A stretch of DNA of 64,000 nt from positions 23,858 through 87,857 of the forward strand of contig CALFUK010000060.1 of assembly GCA_937929945.1 (NCBI GenBank). Reading direction: 5' to 3'. Below, one piece after another: positions 17,806-26,389 of the stretch. How positions within the stretch are numbered: the first letter of the stretch is position 1; each line of letters begins with the position of its first letter. The position numbers and the translations under genes were made by a program. The notes beneath the pieces were generated by a model. That model saw only the letters and a list, made by a program, of their open reading frames with translations, did no database searches and was not told the origin of the DNA. The DNA is from an uncultured Saprospiraceae bacterium (GTDB lineage Bacteria; Bacteroidota; Bacteroidia; Chitinophagales; Saprospiraceae).

Positions 17806-18537
17806 TTAGGATAAATCCTTTTTCTGCAAATGCCGCAAACCATTCACGGGGAAATGATCATCACAATCTGAATATTGAAATTCGAAAGAGGCTTTTTGAT
17901 AATCGAATAGCAATCTATGTCGAGGGCCCTCAAGATGAGAATCACCAGATGTGTATCCCGCATCTCCTTCATACATGGATATGGCTTGACTGCCCTCCAT
18001 CTGGATCATTGGAAGTATATAGAGGGGCTCTGAGCGCTGCCATTCTGCCACAACCTCGCTGTAACTCATACAGTATCTGATCCGCTGTAGACTGATGAAT
18101 GTCGGAGGCATAAGCAAGATTTTTTTAGCGAGTGCAGCGGCCATGGCTGCCTCTGGAGTCATCCAGCGATGCTCTAGTATTTCAGAATTGTCCACCGTGA
18201 TCACCGTCCCATCATAGGGCACCTGAGTATGAAAGAAATAAGTACCAAATCGCTTCGGCTCACTGGTAGGCGTCGTCCAGTGGACGAAAAAGTGTAGATC
18301 AGCCTCCTGAAGATCGAGATCAGCCTCCTCTTTTGCTTCTCTGACCACAGCAGTCTTCGCAGCCTGCAGAGAGTTGACACCTTCCATTTCATGTGGTTCT
18401 ACTTTACCACCAGGAAATACCCAAAAGCCAGAGGCAAATTTCACAGCGCGATTGCGCCTGAGCATGAGGACCTCGATGCCTCCCTGCGGAAGCTCTCTAA
18501 TCACTTGTACAGTAGCTGCTGGTCTGATGGCTGTCAT
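17806..18537 (-). CDS. NUDIX hydrolase
   Basis: 243 residues. The Nudix box is GGKVEPHE followed by an insert of about ten residues and then VVREAKEEADL, so the Glu metal ligands (REAKEEA) are present but the first part of the box is lengthened, as in the NUDT19/RNAse-like branch. The N-terminus (AATVQVIRELPQGGIEVLML) is the first Nudix strand. It probably hydrolyses a nucleoside diphosphate derivative such as CoA or a dinucleotide; the substrate cannot be told from the sequence. Confidence 0.83.
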   Translation of the reverse strand: MTAIRPAATVQVIRELPQGGIEVLMLRRNRAVKFASGFWVFPGGKVEPHEMEGVNSLQAAKTAVVREAKEEADLDLQEADLHFFVHWTTPTSEPKRFGTYFFHTQVPYDGTVITVDNSEILEHRWMTPEAAMAAALAKKILLMPPTFISLQRIRYCMSYSEVVAEWQRSEPLYILPMIQMEGSQAISMYEGDAGYTSGDSHLEGPRHRLLFDYQKASFEFQYSDCDDHFPVNGLRHLQKKDLS

Positions 18538-18628
18538 AGATAGCTAACGTTGGTTTGGTGGATATGGTTTTAGCTCTTGGTCATCTTCACTGATGAGCTT
18601 GCATAATTAACTTGAAAAAAATAAAACC

Positions 18629-18924
18629 AAGCATTAATATGAAACATCTATGACGTAGATAGTTAAGACACCCAAGTGGATGAGTAAACTTAGCTATATG
18701 CTGATCGGCATTTCGCCCTAAAATTTAAACATATGAAACGTCTATGAAGTAGATAGTTAAGACACCCAAGTGGATGAGTAAACTTAGTTATATGCTGATC
18801 GGCATTTCGCCCTGAAATTTAAACATATGAAACGTCTCTGACGTAAATTACTAAGACATCCAAGGGAATGAATAAACTTAGTTAATTGCAGATTGGTATT
18901 CAGTCCCAAAACTTCAAACATATC
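18629..18924 (+). repeat. Leader repeat array B (orphan), three copies of about 94 bp
   Basis: Copies have GAAAC motifs at 18641, 18735 and 18829; the next register falls at 18924. They contain the same GTCTATGA.GT hairpin core, GACACCCAAGTGGATGA, GCTGATCGGCATTTCGCC and AAATTTAAACATATG as array A. No secreted-protein gene follows: at the expected start codon there is ATC and a 19-codon frame (IRVEYQQAERYRQYAIEKQ) that stops, possibly the rest of a lost gene. Confidence 0.9.
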
Positions 18925-19053
18925 AGAGTAGAATATCAACAAGCTGAAAGATACCGTCAATACGCTATTGAGAAACAGTAGCTTCAGCAATAAGAGAATT
19001 CATCAGATCATAGATCAACGGCTATCCCCATGATACGAATCGCCTCTCGAAGA

Positions 19054-19386
19054 TCATCTGGCCTGATAAATGTATCCCTCTCCAGTCGTGCCATCTTCCA
19101 AGGCATAGCTGATCTGGACTCTTTCGTAATCTTCGGTCCCTTCGAATTCGTCAATCATCTGCCAGTGGTCACTCAGCTCACTGGAGATAAAGACTAAGAC
19201 ACTGACCTCTGAAGTAGCCGAGGGCTGATATTGTGGATAGCCTTTTCTTTCAGACCAGCCATTGTCGATGATCTGTCCTTTAATCGTCGCTTTTTGCCAA
19301 GTCCCGCTGATATGAGAGATGACCCAGTGATTTGATTCTTCAGGGGCTAAAGATCCATATATGATAAGTGCTCTTACTTTTTTGAT
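19054..19386 (-). CDS. Gamma-glutamylcyclotransferase-like protein, no standard start
   Basis: An intact frame of 110 residues with the family signature: RALIIYGSLAPEESNHWVI (the YGSL substrate loop), GYPQYQPSATS, and HWQMIDEFEGTEDYERVQI, which contains the catalytic Glu of GGCT/AIG2-like proteins. It ends TGEGYIYQAR and TGA at 19054. The frame is open upstream to a TGA near 19422 but contains no ATG, GTG or TTG. The place expected for Met is ATC at 19384-19386, directly before AAA AAA GTA AGA. Either ATC is used as a rare start, or a start codon was lost and this is a recent pseudogene. Confidence 0.68.
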   Translation of the reverse strand: MKKVRALIIYGSLAPEESNHWVISHISGTWQKATIKGQIIDNGWSERKGYPQYQPSATSEVSVLVFISSELSDHWQMIDEFEGTEDYERVQISYALEDGTTGEGYIYQAR

Positions 19387-19715
19387 GTTGAATGATTTAT
19401 TGGTAAATATATCTATCTGATCTCAGACCTATGGAAAGCCTTGGATAACAAGTCCATTCATACAATATATTCATACAAAATATATACCCTATCCTTTTTG
19501 TTTAATTTTTGCCTCCAGCACCTGAAGCTCTTCCAAGTCTTGCTGATCAGCTGCTATGACATCCACTGCTTTTCTCCTTTAGTGAAATGCGTCATACAGT
19601 GCCCCCACTTCCGCCTTCAACTATAATTATGATGACATCTTATTTCTCCTTCCTCGACCCAAGCTAGTTTACATATTTGCTATGCCAGCATGCTTACCTA
19701 TCTATCCGTTTTAGC
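19387..19715. other. Intergenic region, no supported gene
   Basis: About 330 bases. A 25-codon minus frame with GTG start (19489-19566, DVIAADQQDLEELQVLEAKI) has a fair ribosome-binding-like AAAGGAG before it but no known relatives; I do not call it. No hairpin or repeat was noticed. Confidence 0.45.
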
Positions 19716-20636
19716 TTACACTTTCAGGTCCACAGACTTGTAGGCATCGATCAGCTTTTGCTCGCCTTCCAGCCCTTCGTGATAATTACCGTGCTCCATT
19801 CCTAAGATACCGTCGAAGCCTTTCTCGTGAATCATCTTAAAGATATTAGAGTAGTTGATTTCTCCTGTGGTAGGCTCCTTTCGGCCTGGATTATCTCCTA
19901 TCTGGAAGTAGGCGATTTCGTCCCATGATTTTTCGATGTTGGGGATCAGATTCCCTTCTTGGATCTGCTGATGATAGATGTCAAATAATATCTTGCAAGC
20001 CGGACTATCCACCGCTTTACATACTTCATATCCCTGCGCCGCTTTCGTGAGAAATAATCCAGGATGATCCCTAAAATTAAGCGGCTCTAAGACCATAGTG
20101 AGTCCATGAGGCTCAAGGATACCACTGGCTTGCTTCAGCGACTCTACGACGTGCGAGGTCTGATAGCCCATATCTTGGCGCAGATCTAAGTGTCCAGGGA
20201 CTACAGTCATCCACTTCGCATTCACCCGCTTAGCGACATCGACGGCATCTCTGATGTATTGTATAAATTCGTCTCGCTTATCTTGATCACCACTGGCCAG
20301 ATTAGCCTCTCGCCAGTAGATTTTGTGGGCGACGAAGACACCCATCTCCAGACCTCGATTGGCCATGGTGCTGGCCATTTTCTCCTGCAGACTGATCTCA
20401 CGCTCGCGCATACCATTATCTTCAAATCCAGAAAACCCCTGATCAGCCATGAAGTTGAGCTGATCAATCGGATCATCTCCTGCATGATGCTTAAACATAC
20501 CGAGGTGAGGCGCGAATTTCATCTTGAATTTATAGTCTTCTGCATCGACCCTACTGATCGCGGATCCAGACTTACAGCCAAGACCTATGGCTGAGGCAGT
20601 CAGCACACTTTGCGTTATAAATGATCTTCTATTCAT
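19716..20636 (-). CDS. Sugar phosphate isomerase/epimerase (hydroxypyruvate isomerase-like)
   Basis: 306 residues from ATG 20636; the frame is open further upstream but the export signal MNRRSFITQSVLTASAIGLG begins here and fits a Tat (RRSF) or lipoprotein signal (LGC). The rest is a TIM barrel of the AP_endonuc_2 family: FAPHLGMF, ADQGFSGFEDNGM, VVPGHLDLRQDMGYQ, LEPLNFRDHPGLFL, ILFDIYHQQIQEGNL, FQIGDNPGRKEPTTGEINY and GMEHGNYHEGLEGE carry the Glu, Asp, His and Glu metal ligands known in hydroxypyruvate isomerases. Downstream of the oxidoreductase gene by 16 bases, so likely one periplasmic sugar-processing operon. Substrate unknown. Confidence 0.85.
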   Translation of the reverse strand: MNRRSFITQSVLTASAIGLGCKSGSAISRVDAEDYKFKMKFAPHLGMFKHHAGDDPIDQLNFMADQGFSGFEDNGMREREISLQEKMASTMANRGLEMGVFVAHKIYWREANLASGDQDKRDEFIQYIRDAVDVAKRVNAKWMTVVPGHLDLRQDMGYQTSHVVESLKQASGILEPHGLTMVLEPLNFRDHPGLFLTKAAQGYEVCKAVDSPACKILFDIYHQQIQEGNLIPNIEKSWDEIAYFQIGDNPGRKEPTTGEINYSNIFKMIHEKGFDGILGMEHGNYHEGLEGEQKLIDAYKSVDLKV

Positions 20637-20652
20637 TATGTTGATATATAAA

Positions 20653-21987
20653 TTATACAGTTTGAGATTTTCCCGGTACGGCGATCTGATAGCGGCCATC
20701 AGCATCAGGCATGACAGGCGGATCAGCATCCCAGCTGTAGGTGGCTGGCGAAAGATCTATATTGGACTTTAGGGCATCATCCCATTCGATGACCTTGCCA
20801 GAGTAGCTAGCCATGCGACCTAAGATCGCCGTCATCGTAGCGTGTGCTCCATTCTCCGCATCAGCGTATTTGTACTCACCATTTGCCACAGCAGCGAAGA
20901 GCAGGTTGTGCTCCGCCTGATACGGATTAATATCATTTTCATCATCATGATTCAGTAGCGTGTAGCCACTTTTAGTCTTGATCACCCCGGGCTTAGGTGC
21001 GGTACCATTGCTGCCATGAAACGCTTCGCTCACACGGCTGGCACAGCCCTCGATGTGGCGACACTGGCTGAACATGCGGGAGCCATCCCCATACTCATAC
21101 TCTATGAAGTGATGATCAAATATCTCTCCGTGGTCGATGCCATCGCGTACTTCTCGACCACCCATGCCCATCGCTCTTACGGGAAGAGCTTGCTTAGCCC
21201 AGTTGCCCACATCCAGGTTATGGATGTGCTGCTCATTGATGTGATCTCCGCATAGCCAGTTGAAGTAATACCAGTTGCGCATTTGGTATTCCATTTCAGT
21301 CTGGCCAGCCTCGCGCTCTCTCACCCACACTCCAGCACTATTCCAATATACACGAGAGGTGATGATATCACCGATCACGCCATTATGGATCATATCCATC
21401 CACACTTGGTAAATTTTCTGGTAGTGGCGCTGCAGTCCGACGACGACATTCAGTTTTTTCTGCTTGGCTATTGCTGCGGCAGCGAGCACCTTTCTCACTC
21501 CTGGAGCATCGACGGCCACTGGCTTTTCCATAAAGACATGTTTGCTTGCATTGACTGCTGCCTCAAAGTGCATGGGCCTAAAGCCAGGTGGCGTCGCTAA
21601 GATGATCACATCTGACAGCTCGATCACCTTCTTATATCCGTCGAATCCATCGAACTTATGTTCTTCTGGGACGTCTATTTTTGGATTTAGATCTACATTT
21701 TTTTCTTGTGACCAGTCTTTGAAATTTGGGTCTGTGATGCGATTATAGCACTTATCTATATTGTCCCTGAAGGCATCTGCCATAGCTACCAGCTTGACAT
21801 TTTGACCAGATAGTAGGGCCTGAGTGATCGCTCCTGTCCCTCTACCTCCACAGCCGATGAGGCCTACTTTGATCACATCAGAGCCATCAATGTGGACTGC
21901 AGCTTTCAGCTGATTCTGAAATATTAGTCCCGCACCAGCGGCTGCGGTAGATTTTTTGACGAAATTTCGTCTAGTCAGTTTTTTCAT
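20653..21987 (-). CDS. Gfo/Idh/MocA family oxidoreductase, Tat-exported
   Basis: 444 residues. The N-terminus MKKLTRRNFVKKSTAAAGAG is a Tat signal (RRNFVK). The Rossmann motif is VGLIGCGGRGTGAI at about 40, followed by VIILATPPGFRP and the EKP motif (FMEKPVAVDAPGVRK) that carries the catalytic-region Lys. The C-terminal domain has WYYFNWLCGDHINEQHIHNLDVGNWA, with the conserved Asp/His region of the family. Export and the neighbouring isomerase suggest conversion of sugars or inositol-like compounds in the periplasm. The start is 21987 because the Tat signal starts there; an upstream ATG would add ten unconserved residues. Confidence 0.9.
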   Translation of the reverse strand: MKKLTRRNFVKKSTAAAGAGLIFQNQLKAAVHIDGSDVIKVGLIGCGGRGTGAITQALLSGQNVKLVAMADAFRDNIDKCYNRITDPNFKDWSQEKNVDLNPKIDVPEEHKFDGFDGYKKVIELSDVIILATPPGFRPMHFEAAVNASKHVFMEKPVAVDAPGVRKVLAAAAIAKQKKLNVVVGLQRHYQKIYQVWMDMIHNGVIGDIITSRVYWNSAGVWVREREAGQTEMEYQMRNWYYFNWLCGDHINEQHIHNLDVGNWAKQALPVRAMGMGGREVRDGIDHGEIFDHHFIEYEYGDGSRMFSQCRHIEGCASRVSEAFHGSNGTAPKPGVIKTKSGYTLLNHDDENDINPYQAEHNLLFAAVANGEYKYADAENGAHATMTAILGRMASYSGKVIEWDDALKSNIDLSPATYSWDADPPVMPDADGRYQIAVPGKSQTV

Positions 21988-22187
21988 GTCTTTGCATTTT
22001 TGAGGCCCAAATGACAATCAATATACCAAAGTCAACTTTCACAATTAAGCGAATCACTCTGATGCATCGTGCACATTTCAGGTAGTTAATATGTATGACT
22101 CTCTAATTTCAAATCATAAGATAGTAAATGATAGCCTAAAACGTAAAGCGAATGGAATAGGAAGTAACATTTTCTAAATAGCAGCAT

Positions 22188-22226
22188 AAAAAAAGCGGCC
22201 ACTGACAACGAATTATCAATGACCGC
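22188..22226 (-). terminator. Terminator after the OmpA-like gene
   Basis: On the minus strand GCGGTCATTGATAA pairs through G-T wobbles with TTGTCAGTGGCCGC and is followed by TTTTTTT. It lies 22 bases after the OmpA-like stop codon. Confidence 0.8.
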
Positions 22227-22248
22227 ATCTAAATTGCCTGAGTCTTTA

Positions 22249-23040
22249 TTAGCCCAGAAGCTCTGGAGCTTTCAGCAGTTTGAAGAATTGATCCAACTTA
22301 GGTGTGATGATGATCTCAGTTCTTCTGTTTTGTGATTTTCCTTCTTGGGTGTCGTTATCTCCTTTGGGCACATACTCCGATCTGCCAGCAGCTGTCAGCC
22401 TGTCTGGCTCTACTTGGTGCTTCGTCTGTAGCTCTCTGACGACAGCTGTAGCTCTGAGCACACTCAGGTCCCAGTTATCATTTACTTTATCATTTGCTAT
22501 CGGGACGTCGTCTGTATGGCCTTCTACCAGTACATTGATGTCATCATAGTCATTGATGATGGACGCCACCTTCTGCAGCACTGCTCCTGATGCTGCGGAG
22601 AGTCGGGTGCTCCCAGATCGAAATAGCATCTTGTCAGCGATAGATACATATACGGCGCTCCCTTTCACCTGCACCTGTATGTCTTCATCATCAAAGTCCA
22701 ATAGAGATCTTTTCAGATTCGTCACCAGTGCCAGATTGATGGAGTCTTTCTCATGTATCTTATTTGTGAGATTCTGGATGTAGTCATTTTGCCGATTCAT
22801 GGACTCTAAAGAATTTTGAATGGACTTAGCATCCGTCTGTGTGATGACGGACAGGTCTGACAGCCTATCCAGCAGACTGCTATTCGTCTCTCTGATGTGA
22901 CTCAGCTGTGTCTCTAGCTGAGTGACCTGCTCATCTTTAGTGAGCAGCTGCTCCTCTAATTGTTTGACTTTGGATCCGCATGATGTTAGGCTCAATAAGC
23001 CGATGATCACAAATATTAAATGTGTTGTATTGTACTTCAT
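22249..23040 (-). CDS. OmpA-family lipoprotein
   Basis: 263 residues. The lipoprotein signal MKYNTTHLIFVIIGLLSLTS ends at Cys in LTSCGSK. Residues about 25-95 are a coiled coil (VKQLEEQLLTKDEQVTQLE). The C-terminal 120 residues are a complete OmpA/MotB peptidoglycan-binding domain: LFRSGSTRLSAASGAVLQKV, VLVEGHTDDVPI, WDLSVLRATAVVRELQ, RLTAAGRSEYVP and NRRTEIIITPK with the Asp and Arg that bind diaminopimelate. Probably outer-membrane anchored, tying the envelope to peptidoglycan. ATG 23040 is used because the signal begins there. Confidence 0.9.
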   Translation of the reverse strand: MKYNTTHLIFVIIGLLSLTSCGSKVKQLEEQLLTKDEQVTQLETQLSHIRETNSSLLDRLSDLSVITQTDAKSIQNSLESMNRQNDYIQNLTNKIHEKDSINLALVTNLKRSLLDFDDEDIQVQVKGSAVYVSIADKMLFRSGSTRLSAASGAVLQKVASIINDYDDINVLVEGHTDDVPIANDKVNDNWDLSVLRATAVVRELQTKHQVEPDRLTAAGRSEYVPKGDNDTQEGKSQNRRTEIIITPKLDQFFKLLKAPELLG

Positions 23041-23294
23041 AATGTAGGATGCTTGCAATGTAAATCTTAATGAAACGCTTTCAAATAGGAAAAACCCTTA
23101 ACGCCCTCTGAGAGTAATCACTGATACGGGCGAGAGACCAGACAAGTATAAACTCAGGAATCAATGAAATGATTGCCAATGAATGGAAGCTAATTAAAAG
23201 TAACTGGTGATCATGCGGTGACGAGCCACGCTGGTCAATCTCTCATATGCCTCTCAGTAACACGTACTTACAAATCAGATCAAATAATCATGGG

Positions 23295-23870
23295 TCACTC
23301 ACAGACTGAAAAAATGGGCACACAGAAGCTACCACTGATTTCAGCCGTATCGCTTTCATCGTCTTGTGCTGTGATCGTTCCCGATATAGTACCGCCAATA
23401 AACTCGCCCTCACGAGCCCCATTTTCAGCAATTGTGATGCGCGTATTCCCCAATGAATACCTTATCGTAGGATCAGATGATTGATACAATGCATCAGGTC
23501 CATCAATGTATGGCTCTAAGACATCTCCGATACTTGGCACATCGACACTACCAAATATGATCCCGGGTACACCATCCAAAATATCGTCATACCTCGGTGT
23601 CCATCCGAAGGTCTCCCATGCTATATCTATGACTAAATAATTATATCCATACGGAGGCGGAAAATCAGGATTGAACCGTTCACATGTCGGCCGGTATAAA
23701 TAGGCATGGCCTTCTCCCTCAAAATCGACGAGGGTATTTGTATTCGCTTTGATCATAAATAAACTGTCACAGTTCATCATGATGTTTTGAGATGTCATTT
23801 CTTCTGGACCTTCATTTTCACAAGACAAACAAAAAATAAGAATGAGAAAGAAAGGAAGAAGGCGATACAT
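23295..23870 (-). CDS. Lipoprotein of unknown function
   Basis: 191 residues. The signal MYRLLPFFLILIFCLSC has a lipobox (CLSC). The mature part is acidic, has no motif I recognise, and ends with FCVPIFSVCE. Two Cys pairs suggest one or more disulfides, in line with a periplasmic or surface site. It contains no repeat and has no close operon partner. A related family in other Bacteroidota is likely, but I cannot name it. Confidence 0.7.
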   Translation of the reverse strand: MYRLLPFFLILIFCLSCENEGPEEMTSQNIMMNCDSLFMIKANTNTLVDFEGEGHAYLYRPTCERFNPDFPPPYGYNYLVIDIAWETFGWTPRYDDILDGVPGIIFGSVDVPSIGDVLEPYIDGPDALYQSSDPTIRYSLGNTRITIAENGAREGEFIGGTISGTITAQDDESDTAEISGSFCVPIFSVCE

Positions 23871-23971
23871 CGAGTGAAGTTTAGAGCTTAAAACTAACTC
23901 AAAAAAATAGATATAAGAGCTAATCCATTAAATCAAGTTAAAAATGCTGCTTACTAATTAATGACTCAATG

Positions 23972-24253
23972 CTATCTCTTGGAAATCTTATTGTGGCTGA
24001 TGGCGCGCTGCCGATTGCATTTAAAGCGAGTGATGTCTTCACTTCTTTTTTTGAGGTGTTTTTTAGATACCCCTTCATTGACCCGTTTTCTCCAGAGACG
24101 AAAGCTCTTAGCCTTGAGCTCCGATCTCATGACTTTGATGACATCCTTCTCCGCTAAGCCAAACTGATGCAGAATCGCTTCAAACGGTGTACGGTCTTCC
24201 CAAGCCATCTCTATGACCCGATCTAAATCTATCTCTGACAAGCCGTGCTTCAT
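23972..24253 (-). CDS. TIGR03643 family small protein (DUF2805)
   Basis: 93 residues. LSEIDLDRVIEMAWEDRTPF, ILHQFGLAEKDVIKVMRSEL and SFRLWRKRVNEGVSKKH match the TIGR03643/DUF2805 family, small basic proteins with a helix-turn-helix-like start. In many genomes they sit beside FeS-type photolyase/cryptochrome and DUF2256 genes, exactly as here. Function unknown; a nucleic acid-binding accessory role is a guess from its basic C-terminus. A terminator between it and the photolyase (24329-24363) means it is probably transcribed separately. Confidence 0.85.
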   Translation of the reverse strand: MKHGLSEIDLDRVIEMAWEDRTPFEAILHQFGLAEKDVIKVMRSELKAKSFRLWRKRVNEGVSKKHLKKRSEDITRFKCNRQRAISHNKISKR

Positions 24254-24328
24254 GCTCTCTTAACTACTGACAAGGACCAAATGTTCAGCAGCGATTCGCA
24301 TTAGATCAATCCATTAATTTAGAGGAAT

Positions 24329-24363
24329 AAAAAAAGCAGTTCTACTCAGGTGAGTAAAACTGC
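24329..24363 (-). terminator. Terminator after the photolyase gene
   Basis: On the minus strand GCAGTTTTACTCA, a short loop, GAGTAGAACTGC, then TTTTTTT. Confidence 0.85.
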
Positions 24364-24490
24364 CGTCCGTTAACTAATATGTCTGTGTAGGAAAGGATAA
24401 TTTGGGGGACTATGCTATCACAGCCTGCCAAACTATTGATTCAAATATAGATCAATATATAAGGCTGCGCTATCCCTAAAAAAAGGGATT

Positions 24491-26023
24491 TTAAAGGTTT
24501 TCTATGTTTTTTAGGTGAGTATCGGCTTGTCGAATTATCGCCTCCTGCTGATCTGTGGGAAATTTCTCCCATACACGATACATCATAGAGACTCGTGCAT
24601 TTTTGACAAACTTCTCACGATGGGCATCATAAAAGTTCCAGTATAGACTGTTGAAGGGGCAAGCATTCTCGCCTATCTTTTCCTTATGATTGTAGTGGCA
24701 GCCATCACAATAGTTACTCATCTTCTTCACATAGTTAGCTGATGATACATATGGCTTAGAGCCTACGATACCCCCATCGGCATATTGCGACATGCCCCGC
24801 GTGTTAGTTATCTCGACCCATTCGATCGCATCGATGTAGATGCCCAGGTACCAGGCATCCACCTCATCGGGGTCTATTCCTGCCAGCAAAGCAAAATTAC
24901 CTGTGATCATCAATCGCTGAATGTGGTGCGCATAGGCGTAGTCTAAAGACTGACCTATGGCGTGCGACAGGCAATTCATCTTGGTCTCACCTGTCCAGTA
25001 CCAGCTGGGTAATTTTCGTTTATGCTCGAAATAATTTAGAGTGGCATACTCTGGCATTTTTAACCAGTATATACCACGCATGTATTCTCTCCAGCCTAAT
25101 ATCTGACGGATGAAGCCCTCCACTGTGGCAATGTGAATCGACTCCTGGTGTTGATCCCATTCTTGCAGTACTCGATCTATCACCTCCTTCGGATGCAGCA
25201 GCTTAACATTGATCGCGAATGAAAGTCGAGAGTGATAAATACTCCAGTGATCCACATGCATAGCGTCCTGATACTTCCCAAAGAGGGGTAGGCACTGGGT
25301 CGCAAAAAACTCCAGCATCTCCAGACTTTGCTCGCGAGTGACGGGCCAGATGAAGGCCTCAGGATCTATATTCCCAATGGTCTTGATGCCTGCCTTCTGG
25401 ACTGCATCATAAATGGGTGTGACATCTATGGGAAATAATTTAGCTGCGAGGACATCTTGCTTCGCAGGAAGCTTTTTTCTGTTTTCAGCATCGTAGTTCC
25501 ACTTGCCAGTCAGTGGCTTGTCTCCTTCCATCAGGATGTCATACTTCTTCCTCATCATCCGGTAGAAGCTCTCCATAAGAAAGGTCTTCTTACCCTTGAA
25601 GAAAGTAGCGACATCCTCTCGCTCGGTCAGAAAGTGCTCCGTGTCGTAGCTCTGACTGGTGATGGATAAGGTATCACATATTTCTAGTAGCTGCTGATCC
25701 AACCGGTATTCATCCGGCAACTGGTACTCGAATGAGCTGATCTTCAATTTCTTGATCAGCTGCTGCAGATTCTTCTCAAGTGTTTGTTGATTTTGCTCGT
25801 CATCGATCTGGTAATAGATCACTTGATGGCCGGTATCTTCTAAGTAAGATGCAAATGCACGCATAGCAGCGAAGAAGGCGACGACCTTTTGGATGTGATG
25901 GCTCACATAGTCAGTCTCTTGTCGCATTTCAAACATGCAGTAGGTGGTGTCTTTATCAATCTTATCGTACCAGCTGTGGTGGTGATTCAGCTGATCGCCA
26001 AGTATCAGTCGTAGTTTTTTCAG
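24491..26023 (-). CDS. FeS-type bacterial photolyase/cryptochrome (PhrB/CryB)
   Basis: 510 residues when read from the non-standard CTG at 26023; the conserved N-terminal LRLILGDQLNHHHSW lies upstream of the first ATG (25936), so starting at that ATG would lose 29 conserved residues. FeS cluster cysteines are present: MNCLSH, CDGCHYNHKE and ACPFNSLYW match the four Cys of the (6-4) photolyase PhrB. FAD-binding motifs include GWREYMRGIYW and ITGNFALLAGIDPDEV. Likely role: light-driven repair of DNA photoproducts, with 6,7-dimethyl-8-ribityllumazine as the antenna in known members. The start is 6 bases after the DUF2256 stop, so initiation probably depends on translational coupling. Confidence 0.93.
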   Translation of the reverse strand: MKKLRLILGDQLNHHHSWYDKIDKDTTYCMFEMRQETDYVSHHIQKVVAFFAAMRAFASYLEDTGHQVIYYQIDDEQNQQTLEKNLQQLIKKLKISSFEYQLPDEYRLDQQLLEICDTLSITSQSYDTEHFLTEREDVATFFKGKKTFLMESFYRMMRKKYDILMEGDKPLTGKWNYDAENRKKLPAKQDVLAAKLFPIDVTPIYDAVQKAGIKTIGNIDPEAFIWPVTREQSLEMLEFFATQCLPLFGKYQDAMHVDHWSIYHSRLSFAINVKLLHPKEVIDRVLQEWDQHQESIHIATVEGFIRQILGWREYMRGIYWLKMPEYATLNYFEHKRKLPSWYWTGETKMNCLSHAIGQSLDYAYAHHIQRLMITGNFALLAGIDPDEVDAWYLGIYIDAIEWVEITNTRGMSQYADGGIVGSKPYVSSANYVKKMSNYCDGCHYNHKEKIGENACPFNSLYWNFYDAHREKFVKNARVSMMYRVWEKFPTDQQEAIIRQADTHLKNIENL

Positions 26024-26029
26024 GATCGC

Positions 26030-26191
26030 TTAGGTTTTGAGTGGTTTAGTAAGATGTTTAGATCGCCTGCATTTTTCGCTGCAGTAACGGACGTCATCCC
26101 ATGATCGCTCCCACTTCTTTCTCCAGGTAAAGGGCAGCTCACAGACAGGACAGATCTTGGTCGGCAGGTCACGTTTCTTCTTTGTCTTCAT
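26030..26191 (-). CDS. DUF2256 zinc-ribbon-like small protein
   Basis: 53 residues: basic start MKTKKKRDLPTKICPVCELP, then FTWRKKWERSWDDVRYCSEKCRRSK. The CxxC...CxxxC pattern looks like a treble-clef zinc site and matches DUF2256, a family widely linked to FeS photolyases. It is the first gene of the photolyase unit, with TAA followed after GCGATC by the CTG start of the photolyase. Function unknown; a DNA- or protein-binding accessory of the photolyase is inferred from gene neighbourhood only. Confidence 0.88.
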   Translation of the reverse strand: MKTKKKRDLPTKICPVCELPFTWRKKWERSWDDVRYCSEKCRRSKHLTKPLKT

Positions 26192-26242
26192 GAATGACGG
26201 TATCCACTCGGTACAACAGTACTATGCAGACTATGTTTGGAA

Positions 26243-26282
26243 TGTGGATAAATTACTAACAAGTTGGTAGTCCTGTGGATAA
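26243..26282. promoter_or_regulatory. Pair of perfect DnaA boxes
   Basis: TGTGGATAA occurs at 26243-26251 and 26274-26282 (reverse complement TTATCCACA), 31 bases apart, or three helical turns. An AT-rich stretch follows at about 26285-26345. They lie between the divergent DUF2256 and metG genes. They may be a DnaA-controlled promoter or part of an origin; no dnaA or dnaN is nearby. Confidence 0.55.
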
Positions 26283-26340
26283 GCCGATTTATATCTCTAA
26301 AAAACATATAATAAAAAATTAAATATTTGTTGGAAAAGTG

Positions 26341-26370
26341 TTGATTAGTCAATACCGAAGATTATCTTCG
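26341..26370 (+). promoter_or_regulatory. Putative metG promoter
   Basis: TTG at 26341-26343, a 19-base spacer, and TATCTTCG at 26363-26370, one mismatch from TAnnTTTG. It puts the transcript start close to 26377, which favours ATG 26390 as the metG start. Confidence 0.45.
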
Positions 26371-26389
26371 TATGATATTCTATAATAAT

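Noticed and set aside
18629..18924. Integron attC-like cassette array
   Set aside because: Core GTTRRRY and RYYYAAC pairs are not present in the needed positions, and no integrase gene is in the window.
18922..18981. 19-codon frame after array B (IRVEYQQAERYRQYAIEKQ)
   Set aside because: No standard start codon and an early stop; kept only as a possible gene remnant.
19489..19566. 25-codon minus-strand frame with GTG start
   Set aside because: Too short, no relatives recognised, and no supporting terminator or promoter.
26243..26282. Chromosomal origin
   Set aside because: Only two boxes and no dnaA, dnaN or parAB nearby; not enough for an origin call without skew data.
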